Assembly: GCA_033782935.1 (NCBI GenBank)
Contig: JAWQEG010002491.1
Span: 67,001-131,000, forward strand
Source of the DNA: Petrolisthes cinctipes
Taxonomy: Eukaryota > Arthropoda > Malacostraca > Decapoda > Porcellanidae
Direction of reading: 5' to 3'
DNA length: 64,000 nucleotides
Position 1 is the first letter of the stretch; each line of letters starts with the position of its first letter. Under the pieces are notes generated by a model. The model saw only the letters and a program-made list of their open reading frames with translations, made no database searches and was not told the DNA's origin. The position numbers and the translations under genes were made by a program. Below, piece by piece: positions 1 through 10,500 of this stretch.

Positions 1-540
1 TGAAGGGATGAATGAGATAATAACGGGATGAGTGAAGGGGTGAACTGACGAATAAGAAGTGAAAGGACGAGTACACGAGGGTCAGAGATAGGACGAGTAA
101 AAAGAAGGAAAGATGGGACGAATAAACGAGGGAATGAAGGGACGAGTAATATTGAGGGTTGGTCTAGTTGGTGGCGAGTGTGATGGAGGTAAACATGTGG
201 TGAGGGAGAGGTCAAGGGGTCAGCTGTGGTGGAGGAGTGAGGGGAGTACTGAGTGAGGAGGAAACAGAGACGGCAGGAGGGAAAACCAACCGACACACAG
301 AGAAGGAAAGAAATAGAAGAGAAAGAGGACGAGGAAGGAAGATAACACAGGAAAATATGAATAGAGCACAGACAGGAAGGAAGAAGAAGGGACAGTGAGA
401 TGAGAGAGGGCCAAGTGGTGCTGATTGACGACAGAGCAGGCACGAGGTGAGAGAGGACGCAACACAGAGAAACGAAGGGATGATGGAGGAAGAGGAGGAG
501 ACACTGAGATAGAGAGAAGGAAACTAGGAAGGGAAATATA
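1..540. repeat. Purine-rich low-complexity tract
   Basis: The plus strand is almost entirely A and G, with loosely repeated words such as gggacgaataa, gggatgag and gaatgaag. Open frames crossing it on the minus strand encode Leu/Ser/Pro/Phe-rich low-complexity peptide and are not believable genes. From 541 to about 860 the sequence is AT-rich and I see nothing in it. Confidence 0.6.
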
Positions 541-963
541 AAGGGGATGGAAGGGCGAAATCAGTTAAGGAAAAGAATAATCAATAAAAGTATAGTTCTT
601 GACAATGATTTCACGACACTTAATATTAACCTCCAGTACAGTTACACATATATGTTATAATTGTTTTAGCTTTTTTATCACATTTTTATCTCTTGCAAGA
701 TTAGCATTTCTGTCAATTAATTATAATTCTTATGAATTAATGAGTGTTTTGCTCATGGCCTAGCCATTATGCAGATATAATTTCTTCGGTTTGTATGAAC
801 AGTTTAAATTTTTTTCAAATTAAATTTTACTGTGTAGGCTACGTATCTACTTATTGCCTTTAATTATGTATGATACAATACGTGTACTGACTGGTGATGT
901 GTGGTATGACTGGTGGTGTATAAGTCACTGCTGGTGTGTAGGGCTCTTTCAAGGTAGACTTAC

Positions 964-1159
964 TGGTGTCGTGTAAGGGGTTGGTCCAGGCTGTGTTTGA
1001 TGTTGTGTCCAGGGAGAGGTCAGCAGGAGGTGTAGGTCCAATGAGCCAGGAAGGAGAGAGGTTAGCGGCCAGGAGTGCCATGACTGCCGCTACACTGGCC
1101 AACAGCCACGCCAGCCACCACCGTGTTACTATCACTACCGAGACACACATGACACACAC
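964..1159 (-). CDS. Possible first coding exon with a signal anchor (partial gene)
   Basis: On the minus strand an ATG at 1159 opens a frame of 65 codons that reaches a good splice donor (CCA|GTAAGT) after position 964, ending in phase 1. Residues about 5-32 are a hydrophobic stretch broken by one Arg (VTRWWLAWLLASVAAVMALL), followed by a Pro/Ser/Thr-rich stem, the layout of a type II Golgi-type signal anchor. It resembles in style, but not clearly in sequence, the first exon of the FAM20B-like gene at 13669-13907; the exon phases differ. No following exon is recognisable between 1 and 960, so the rest of the gene, if real, lies off the left edge. A chance open frame cannot be excluded. A plus-strand frame over the same bases looks like a shadow. 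Confidence 0.3.
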
Positions 1160-1409
1160 TGCCGCTAGACTAGAACTAGGACTAGGACTGGAGCTCTCTG
1201 CTTGGCCGGCTCACAACACCACGCCACGCCACACCCACCCACCCTGCCGTAACCTCTGCCTCACTCCCTTCCCTACCTCTCCCCCTACCATGGACCCTAC
1301 ACCAATCCTCCTTTCCTCCCTTCCTGCATCCCCCTCCTCCTTCACCCTCCCCCAGCTGGAACTTATATGTTTCCCTCATATCCACTTCTGCAACTTCATT
1401 CATGATTAG

Positions 1410-2284
1410 GCCAATTCTTATAACACACTCGACGTAGAAAACATCAAGGGTTGACGAATCATTAAAGAGGAACCGGGCGACTTAAGCAGCATAAACATTA
1501 TACACACAGAAATATGATAACAACCACCCTTTAATTAACAGAACGTAACACATTACCCTCAACTCTGTACTGAACATCCTTTATCCCATATTCTACAGTA
1601 TGATACACCCCACACTCTCTCTATGGTGACGCATGCCTTAAATTAGTGACCTTTCCGCCCGTTTACAGTCACACAGCATCATCAGTAAACGCTCTGTCAT
1701 ACTAGTAACTATTTCCTTCGTTCTCCATCGTTCATCCTCCGTTTCGGAACCAGATATACTGTAAAATGGTCATTCTCAGATTCCTCTAATCTTGGTTGGA
1801 GGATGGAGGAAGCGTGTGATTAACCAGGGGACAAAGGAATAATATGAGTTTGCGTGGTGTCTCTTTCACTGATGCTGTTTGATACTGTTTTGATACATTT
1901 GATCAAATACATAATATATCTGCCAAAATGAAGTCCTGTGCATTCCATTACAGTAAACAATATGACTCGTCTTGCCTCATTTACGAGAAATAAAGGCCCG
2001 AATGTTGCTGAGCACTTAAGAAAAGATTTATTGGACCTTGATTTCGTCTGTGTCAAATTCAAGATTCATGCAGTCAGTGACCAGGTATGCAGATACTTTA
2101 GTTGCCAAGTGTAGGCTACCGTATCCAACCGTATTGATATCAGGCAAGATAGAGCATCATCAGACACTGACCTAATTACCTCAAACATCCCTGAAACATC
2201 CTTCAGGTCACGGCCACCTCTCTTCATCCAGGTGTCACTTCATTCGTCACGATCCTGCCCGTAGGCTTGGTGCTTAGAAATTAA
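1410..2284. other. Intergenic, no gene seen
   Basis: AT-rich sequence with only short, low-quality frames. A short stretch at about 1770-1815 (cagattcctctaatc ... ggttggaggatggagga) resembles a decayed arm of the palindromic MITE family described elsewhere in this window, but it is too short to call. Confidence 0.4.
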
Positions 2285-2425
2285 TTAAGGGGCCCATAAT
2301 AGTCAGTGAATTGGAGGCTACGTATTTCTTCACACTGACCCACAAAACAACACCTATACTGAGGGAATCTGTGTTGTTAAGTAGTGTGAAGGGAGATGTA
2401 GCCTCCAGTTCGTTGACAACACCTA
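2285..2425. mobile_element. Palindromic TTAA MITE, diverged copy N
   Basis: The element begins TTAAGGGGCCCATAAT. Two arms pair: AATTGGAGGCTACGTATTTC...CTTCACAC on the left and GTGTGAAGGGAGATGTAGCC...TCCAG on the right, so the insert folds into one long imperfect hairpin. The TTGGAGGCTAC word is shared with other members of the family. The right TTAA end is not preserved. There is no coding capacity. Confidence 0.5.
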
Positions 2426-2501
2426 CAAACTTTCATAATAGAAAAATAAATATAATCGTAGAGACGGTGTAACTCTAATTTCGATCACGTTCCGCATTTC
2501 A

Positions 2502-2506
<5 letters not shown>

Positions 2507-2573
<67 letters not shown>

Positions 2574-3045
2574 TATGTGTTTGTGTGTGTGTGTGTGTGT
2601 ATGTGTGAGTCAGACAGATGTTTCACAGAAGGGTCGGGCCTGAATTTCCTGGCCGGTGCTGTTTTGACCTTGGGGTGGTCCTCCTCCTCCTACCCTCCCA
2701 CACAAACACTCCTGACAACACACAACACACACACACACACACACACACACCCTACTACACTGACTCCTGACAACACACACTACTGACTGCTGACAATACA
2801 CTCCACTCCATAAACTACTGACAACATCCCCCACACACCCCACATATCCTACTTCTGACAACACCCTCACACACCCCACATAGCCTCCTTCTGACAACAC
2901 ACACACACACACACATCCATCCATCCTACTCCTCCTGACAACCCTCCCCCCCCCCCCTCCATATAGCCTATTTCTGACAACACCCTCACTCACCCCACAT
3001 AACCCCTTTCTGACAATACACACACACACACACACACACAGTGAG
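2507..3045. repeat. Microsatellite cluster (GA, GT, CA) with a loose CA-rich minisatellite
   Basis: A (GA)n run of about 60 bp at 2508-2570 is followed by (GT)n at about 2580-2600. Then come alternating CA runs (2728-2749, 2900-2914, 3018-3041) separated by a repeated unit resembling cctacttctgacaacaccct. The open frames here encode Val/Cys or His/Thr repeats and are not genes. Confidence 0.85.
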
Positions 3046-3539
3046 ATGGTACCGATACACCCACTGCCCATTTCATTACTTAGAGAGCTGCCTATGATGT
3101 AACAGTTGACACGCATAGATTGTACGACGATCAAACTCTATAGGCAAGTTGGTATAGAATAAATAATCCTCCTCCTCCTCCTCCCGTCACCATACAGAGT
3201 TCTCGCGTGATACCCAAAGCTGCATGCCACTCTAATTCCGGGAAAAAGCAAAGAGGGAGGTACATAATTATAAACACATACTCAACTACTCGTATACACT
3301 GACACTGAAACTATTAACGTGAAGTACACATATAGCTGCATGGAACCAAAGCCGAGTACTGTATATCAGCTGATTCTCTCGGCCTTGCTTGGAGCCTCTT
3401 CCCTATACTGTAGACACATTGCTTTCATTGCGAGTCAACCAAAAGCCAACAAGTGAAGGATATTTAAGTGTTGTTGTTGTTGTTATTTTGGCTTAATGCC
3501 TATTGACTTCGTAATGATCATTAAGGCAATATGATTATA

Positions 3540-4155
3540 GAGTGATAAAGTGTGTGTATGTGGAGACGTGTACGTGTGTGTATGTGAAGAAGTGTACTGT
3601 ACTTGTGTGTATGTGGAGAAGTGTACTGTACGTGTGTGTATGTGAAGAAGTGCATGTGTGTGTATGTGAAGAAGTGTACTGTACGTGTGTGTATGTGAAG
3701 AAGACTTAGTGCACGTGTGTGTATGTGAAGAATTGTACTGTACGTGTGTGTATGTGAAGAAGTGCACGTGTGTGTATGTGAAGAAGTGTACTGTATGTGT
3801 GTGTATGTGGAGAAGACTTAGTGTACGTGTGTGTATGTGAAGAAGTGCACGTGTGTGTATGTGAAGAAGTGCACGTGTGTGTATGTGAAGAAGTGTACGT
3901 GTGTGTATGTGAAGAAGTGTATGTGAAGGAGTGCACGTGTGTGTATGTGAAGAAGTGTACGTGTGTGTATGTGAAGAAGTGCACGTGTGTGTATGTGAAG
4001 AAGTGTATGTGTGTGTATGTGAAGAAGTGCACGTGTGTGTATGTGAAGAAGTGTACTGTACTTGTGTGTATGTGGAGAAGTGGACGTTTGTGTATGTGGA
4101 GAAATGTACTTGTGTGTATGTGAAGAAGTGTATGTGTGTGTATGTGAAGAAGTGT
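3540..4155. repeat. 24-bp minisatellite, about 24 copies
   Basis: A tandem array of a unit close to GTGCACGTGTGTGTATGTGAAGAA. Variant units carry TGTACTGTAC, TGCATGTG or an added ACTTA. Because the common unit is a multiple of three, both strands stay open and give repeats such as HVCVCEEV or SSHTHTC. These translations are a by-product of the repeat. Confidence 0.9.
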
Positions 4156-4599
4156 ATGTGGATATCATATAGTTATTATAAATGTGGTGTGGTATGTACA
4201 GTCACAGCCAATAGCTAGACTAGTCCTGAAACACCTTCGAATAAAATGCCCTCAAATATGGTAGGAAGCTATAGGTGTTGGCCTCTGTAATATTGGCTCA
4301 TACACACGTTTCACAATTGCTGTCGTTACACCTACTCTGCGTGATGCAAAATTATGACAGCACGAATGAAACGTTTGAAAACAGCCCTTCCTCACACTCG
4401 TATCCAACAAGCAGTATGAAACACAAGGCACTCCATTAAATTGATATTTTTATTTATGTATGTATGTATGTATGTACAGTTGCAGACACATGAAATAGAC
4501 ACACTTCAAACGGGCCACTGTAGAACCAGCAGTGATAAATTAAAATAAAGAACCGTGTGAAATATATAAAAATAATAGTATTAAAAAAATAATATTCAG

Positions 4600-4685
4600 T
4601 TGTCCGGTTGGTGAGTCGGTAGCGTATACGTACAACAAGCCAAGTTGACCCGGGATCGAAACTCTTCATGGCACGCAGATCGGAT
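4600..4685 (+). repeat. tRNA-derived SINE head (probable)
   Basis: A box A-like TTGGTGAGTCGGTAGCGTA and a box B-like CCGGGATCGAAACTC lie about 30 bp apart, followed by catggcacgcagatcgg. A related stretch occurs at 11248-11325. The spacing and weak stems do not support a functional tRNA. It is followed directly by TG microsatellite arrays. Confidence 0.4.
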
Positions 4686-4714
4686 GGGTAAGGGTAGCGC
4701 TCTCCGGCAAGATA

Positions 4715-4748
4715 CCTGTGTGTGTGTGTGTGTGTGTGTGACGTGATT

Positions 4749-4781
<33 letters not shown>

Positions 4782-4860
4782 CGTTATACCTGTATGTGTA
4801 TGTGTGTGTGTGTGTGTGTGTGACGTGATACCTGTGTGTGTGTGTGTGTGTGTGTGTAGG
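4715..4860. repeat. (TG)n arrays separated by ACGTGATACC-type spacers
   Basis: Four TG runs, each about 20-34 bp, are separated by spacers resembling ACGTGATTCC, ACGTTATACC and ACGTGATACC. This gives a higher-order repeat of about 40-45 bp. No gene is present. Confidence 0.85.
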
Positions 4861-4929
4861 CTGCCCACACATATCATTTAGGTGGCAGGGCGTGGCAGGA
4901 AAGGACTTGGGGGAGAGTTCTATCCTGAC

Positions 4930-5300
4930 TCGGAGTGTGAGGAGTGAGGGTGTGAGGATTGACTGGTGTGTGTGAGGAGTGGGTGAGAGTGTGAGAACTG
5001 ATGGGTGAGAGTGTGAGGAGTGAGGGTGTGAGGATTGACGGGTGTGTGAGGAGTGGGTGTAAGTGTGAGGAGTGAGGGGTGTTTGTGAGGAGTGGGTGAG
5101 AGTGTGAGGAGTGAGGAGTATTTGTGAGGAGTGGGTGTAAGTGTGAGGAGTGGGAGTGTGAGGATTGACTGGTGTTGGTGAGGAGTGGGTGTGAGTGTGA
5201 GGAGTATCAGGGGTGAGAGTATAGTGTGAGTGAGGAGTGTGAAGGATGAGGGAAGCGGGTGAGAGTGAGGAGTATGAGGAGTGAGAGTAGAGTGTGAGTG
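4930..5300. repeat. GTGAGGAGTG minisatellite
   Basis: A degenerate array of words such as gtgaggagtgggtgagagt and gtgaggattgactggtg fills this stretch. A 220-residue minus-strand frame (Ser/Thr/His/Pro-rich) crosses it and is rejected as low complexity. An (ATT)n run follows at about 5437-5460. Confidence 0.8.
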
Positions 5301-5552
5301 CTATATGGGTGGTAGAGGGCGTGGTCACCAGCTACAACATCAACTGACCACCTTCATTCATTCTAATGTGTGTTTACTCTTGGACACACACATGCACCGA
5401 CAAACCTCTATAACACAAGTTTTATCCATTTTGACATTATTATTATTATTATTATTATTATCATCATATATTTTGAGTGATCTTAGTAAAACCTAGGTTG
5501 CTTAATTGAGAATGACGAACTATGCTTATGATTCAATTTTCAGATGATTTAA

Positions 5553-5724
5553 TTAAGGGGAGATTCTTTTGAGAGTAAATTAGTGAGCTACTGATTCCTT
5601 TAAACTATGCCAGAAAATAGACGCCTTCAATGGTACACTACATACTAATAGGGGATCTGTTTTATGGTATAGCTTGGAGGAATCACAAACCTTCCAATAC
5701 ACCAATAAGAGAATCTCCCCTTAA
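5553..5724. mobile_element. Palindromic TTAA MITE, copy B
   Basis: The element is flanked by TTAA and runs from TTAAGGGGAGATTCT to AGAATCTCCCCTTAA. Inside, GCTACTGATTCCTTTAAACT and AGCTTGGAGGAATCACAAAC form the shared inner palindrome. The close relative at 13439-13619 has the same tips. Its right TTAA is shared with copy C. Confidence 0.8.
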
Positions 5725-5881
5725 GGTGGTAATTCTTTTTTGTTACATTGGAGTGCCATAATTCCTCCAAAGTATGCTAGAAAATAGAACCAGATTAGCA
5801 AAAATAATGGTGTTCTGTTGCTTGGAATAGTATGGAGGATTCAGTTACTCCAGAATTACCAACACAAAACTTTCCCCTTAA
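5721..5881. mobile_element. Palindromic TTAA MITE, copy C
   Basis: The element starts TTAAGGTGGTAATTCTTT and ends ACTTTCCCCTTAA. Its core is GATTCCTCCAAA-like: ATTCCTCCAAAGTATGCTAG pairs with TAGTATGGAGGATTCAG. The same subfamily occurs at 15791-15951, 37466-37626 and, truncated, 50211-50324. It lies head-to-tail with copy B, with a single TTAA between them. Confidence 0.85.
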
Positions 5882-7210
5882 CTTGTCCTCGTCTAATCAG
5901 TCTGGGATATGGTGAACTGAGGTGGGTCTTCGTTCACTTATTTAATGTGTGCTATGTCTTCTTTTTCTTTTATGGATAAGCTGTGTCTGGAAATGGATAA
6001 CATCATTTGCCTCATAATCCGAGTGATGTCTGAGCAGTGCAGACTATAGCTTTTCTTAAAGAAATATTGTTTAAAAAAGGGCTGTCCCTCTCCCAAGCTT
6101 AAGGAAGAGGTCGATGCTCCTCACTGATGTCCCTGTACTGTATAGTTATATAACAAAGTAACGTTAATTGTCTGTTATATTTCTTTATTTCATTACCAGT
6201 TTTGTACAGATTGTGTCACTTCACCAACCAACAACAACACTGGTGAACAATAATGACTAGAGGGGAAGGCACATGTAAAACCACAATAAAAGTGAGAAGG
6301 GTTTACAAGGTTAGTGGTCTTTTGACGTCACAGTATAACCGATTGACTTTACAGAAAATATTATATACAGGTTATAGGTTAAACAATTAAATAAATTAAC
6401 AAACATTTTCTAAACAGCAGTGTTTTGTTACAACATTGAGATCTTAAGGTCTAAATTTGAAAATTATGTATATGTACAGTACGTAAATAATATACCGTAG
6501 CCTACAGGTCACTTACACCATAAAATACATTCTCATTTATTCATCTTACTGTTTAAGTTTAGAAGAATCGCCTCACACGGTCATACGAATAGAGACATTA
6601 TACACATTCATGTAGGCTACAATACAACCATATAAAAACTGTTTATTCAGATCTCATTTGAAAACCTGATAAAGGAAAATGCAAAAATTAGCAGGAGTGT
6701 TCATTATTAGAAATTAATATACAATGCAGAGGTAACTAAACCATTCAAAGTATACCGTTTTCATAACCCATAGCTCGTCCCTGACCTTTGTAAGTTGAAA
6801 TGCTGTTATATAGTGTAGAGAGAGCACTACATAAATCATCTCGCACAGTTTTCAACACACTAAATAGATACAGCCTCCAGTATATTGTAAGATTATTGTA
6901 TCCCATCTTTGAAACATATAATAACATCTTCTGAATTAACAAATAGAGTCCAACAATACAACAACAATTTGTATTTATGATCACCTCAACGGGAGTGATG
7001 ATCTGTATGTCTCCAGTCTCTGGTCTGACACACAGTAATAAATAACAAAACAATATCAAATTCCAGTTGCTGCCAAAACTCGTCCCCTCATTCTCCTTGA
7101 CATCTCATACCTGGCGTGAAATGAGAGTTTGTATTGAAAAGAGAAATAATTACATACTCATTTGTTCACCAAGGCCTACATTTACGGAAAGCAAATTACA
7201 TACATGTAGT
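5882..7210. other. Intergenic, no gene seen
   Basis: AT-rich sequence downstream of the FAM20B-like gene. Several TTTATT words (AATAAA on the minus strand) occur and one may serve that gene for polyadenylation, but none can be chosen from sequence alone. The minus-strand frame at 6745-7059 has no recognisable domain. Confidence 0.4.
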
Positions 7211-7214
7211 GTAC

Positions 7215-7562
7215 CAGCCAACCCTCACCTGCTTCGTTGGGTCCGCCCCCCTTCCCCCTCGTCCGAGTTGGGGCATAACACCGTATCTGCGCTTTGCCTC
7301 GTTTCTCATCTCCTTCACATGAGCCTTTGAGCTGTGATGGGTTCTAGTAACCCATTATACTGGGATACAAGGCCGCTGCATCATCTTGGTTACCACAGTT
7401 ACCTTCCCTAAGTGTTACCCAAGGTACTCATTTTACCGACCAACCCTGTAATGGTGGATGTAGAGTTGAGTGTACTCACACATGTTGCCTCTACAGGGAT
7501 TCCAACCCATGACATTGCTGATCAACAGTTTCGCAGTCAACAGCACTGACCACTCAAAACTA
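7215..7562 (-). mobile_element. tRNA-derived SINE in the 3' flank of FAM20B
   Basis: On the minus strand a tRNA-like head begins near 7562 with a box A-like GTGGTCAGTGCTGTTGACTG and a box B-like GGGTTGGAATCCC. It is followed by a body of about 280 bp that ends in GC-rich sequence near 7215-7260. It starts about 30 bp beyond the stop codon of the FAM20B-like gene, on the same strand, so it probably lies in that gene's 3' untranslated region. The head is too degenerate to be a functional tRNA. Confidence 0.5.
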
Positions 7563-7591
7563 TAGAGCTTGTGACAAAGGCAAAGTCTCCT

Positions 7592-10500
7592 TCAGAAGAG
7601 AACGTGATGCCACCCGCCAAGCCTCTCTTTACAGGCATCCAATGCCGCCAGGACGTGGAGTAGTCGGCGGTCAAGGGCATCGAAGTGTGACGAGGCCAGT
7701 ACTGGAGCAATGGGGTCAAGGGCCAATAGTTCCTCCAAGGCTTGAGACAGACCACCTCCACTCAACAACACCAGACGTTCGTATGTCACTTGACGTAACC
7801 TGACAATTGATTATAGAACTATTATTACTAAATATGCAACTGATTGTATTTCAATTGTGGATAATTCAGCTTTCATTGGTGTCTTATGAATCATTTTTAA
7901 TCAGTCACTGGAGGAGAATGCATTCCTTATTGGCTGAGCTTTCTCAACTTTCACTTTCTTCGTGTAGAAAATTAATTTAACATTGGCAGTGCTCAGTGAA
8001 GGTTAAATTATCTCCGAATTATATTTTGTATCTGCTGTAATGAATCCAAGTCTCTAAGTGTAGAATTTTAAAGATAACCTCGTAATGACTAAAGTTGACA
8101 ATAATAATAATCAAAGTAAACATATTCCTTCCAACCAGACACCCAAGATATACAGGAATGTATATACTTTAAGGGACCATGTGATTTAGTCAGAAAATTA
8201 GAGATAAATGAGTCCTTCAAATATTGCCACGAAACACCACCTATATGGAAGAAGCTTGTTTCGTGGCATGGTCAAGTGGAATCAGAAGCCTCCAATTTTC
8301 ATACACGATCATAGAGCCCTTAAACCAGTTACTGATAAGATAACAAAGCTCACCTGCAACACTGTAGTAAAGGAGTTAATATGTCCATATGATCAACGTC
8401 AGGATCAGCAAAACTATAAAAATAAAGGAAAATATTAATAAATGTACAACTACAAAATGGTATAATAATAATAATGCAACAGAATATTATAGTCCATGAT
8501 AATATTATACCTTTGCATGTACTGTACAGGACATTATAGGTACCTATTTTACTCAGTAATGCATAGTCTATAAATCTACATTATAGCCGATATATCAAAC
8601 ACCAGAGTAATGACAATCACTTCAGTATACTGTAGTTTGAAGTGTAATTGGGGATTTGGAGCCTTTTGTTTGTGTGACTATACTGTACTTTGTGTGTATT
8701 GCTTTCAACTGCCCTGTACCTTTTCCCGTTATCAAGAAGGATGATTGCAGACTGAGGTTTGCCTGCAACAACAACATAGTGATGGCGGTCACCATTCTGG
8801 ATGAGAAAGTCGAACACACTGGCTTCCATTAAATCCAAAAGGCGGGGAGAACTGGGATCACTGAATGGTTTAACTCTAACAACACGTTGGCAGTATGCAG
8901 CATCTTTTTCCCACCTGAAGATAAGTCAAAAAGGAAAAAAAAAAAAATAATAATCTGCACACGGGATCAGGGTTGGGAGAGGTAGCCCCCTCCTGTAATC
9001 AAAATATGAGCTACATAACCTATACGGCTTCCTTCAGGTAGAATTCATCTCCATTTCCTATAATTTCCATATTTACAGTGTTGTTCAAAGCAATGTAAGA
9101 GTTTATGTTCTGTAAAGAGAGGGAGGTAGTTAGGTACAGTCTTGAGAAACTCACTGTACAAGGGTGTTCTTGGGTCCGTGATTATAGGATCGTTTCCAGG
9201 GATTAACTTGGTTGATGAGTGGCAGACGAGAGGTCACCCACATAGTCATAGAGCCCTCGAGAGTGTGTCCATTGTCACACACTGGAGTTTCCTTGTTACA
9301 GAAGTGACACACACCATAGAAACACGTTCCATTCCCTGAAAACACACGTAATTACATTCACTCTCTAATAGTACAAGTGTAATGTTGCTATAAGCCTCAT
9401 TTTGAATAATATTAATAAATCTACACAAATGCCATTGATATAGAGTACATTTAAACTCCTCACAGGCCTACATGTTTTTCTACAGCGAACACATTTGCAC
9501 CAAGAACATGTGACAGTTTTATGCATATATTTCTCCTCGATACTAAGCATCATACTTGGAGAACCGAAAACTATTCCTAATACAGTCTCTGCCAAGCATG
9601 ATCAGCACATACATTAGGGGGTGAATTGGAGAGCTACTGAAGGCTCCAAGGTAGGCCAGAAAACAGACGAGTTCAGTGTTGCTAAAAAAAAAAAGTTTCT
9701 GTTTCGTGGCATCGTTTGGAGGGATCAATAGCCCTCCCTTTCCCAGACATCAAACGACCACTTTAAGTAACTGACTGACCTCTCTTGGTGGAAAAGGTGT
9801 TGACAAGTTTCCTCGTCGCTACTGGTATGATGTGACGCTTCAGGGAGATGCGACGCCCGACAGTGAGGGGTACTGTGTTGAGGTCCAGTAGTCGGCTAAG
9901 GTGAAACGCGGCCACCTCCCCGTTGTGTCGATCCCACCCACCATATACCCCGCCCTCCAACACATCCTCTCGCCCATACCTCCAGGCAATTAAGGAATGG
10001 ATGAAAAAGAGGAAGAAAAAAGACCCTAAAATTTAATTCATGGCAATTAAGGAATGGATGAAAAGGGAAGAAAAAAGACCCTAAAACTTCTGGCAATATA
10101 GGAATGGATGAAAAAGAGAAAGAAATAAGACTGTGCCAGGCCATGCAGACAGATCTTATACCACAGAAGAGTAAAGGATAGAGGGACGCATTGAGCAGAA
10201 GAAAAGGAGATAGGAGGGACAACAAACACGAAAGAAAAAAGAAGAAAAGTGGAATAGAGGAAAGGGATTGGCTCGAGTCCGACATATTTTAAGGAAACAC
10301 TAAAAAATTAACTCGGACAATAAATATAGGCATACGACAAAACATGCATAAATCTTTTTTTTTTATTTGTAGAAATTTTCACTACCTTGATAAATTGTCC
10401 ATTTTCATCTCACCTCAAGACTTTCAACGGTTAATATCCTTCACTTCACTGTCTAACTTAAACATGGTATAGAAACTTTAGATTTAAAATATTTTGCATT

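Noticed and set aside
3483..4218. Several long open frames rich in His/Thr/Ser or Cys/Val/Glu
   Set aside because: They are translations of the 24-bp minisatellite, open on both strands, with no other coding evidence.
4666..5328. 220-residue minus-strand open frame
   Set aside because: It is low-complexity Ser/Thr/His/Pro from TG arrays and a minisatellite.
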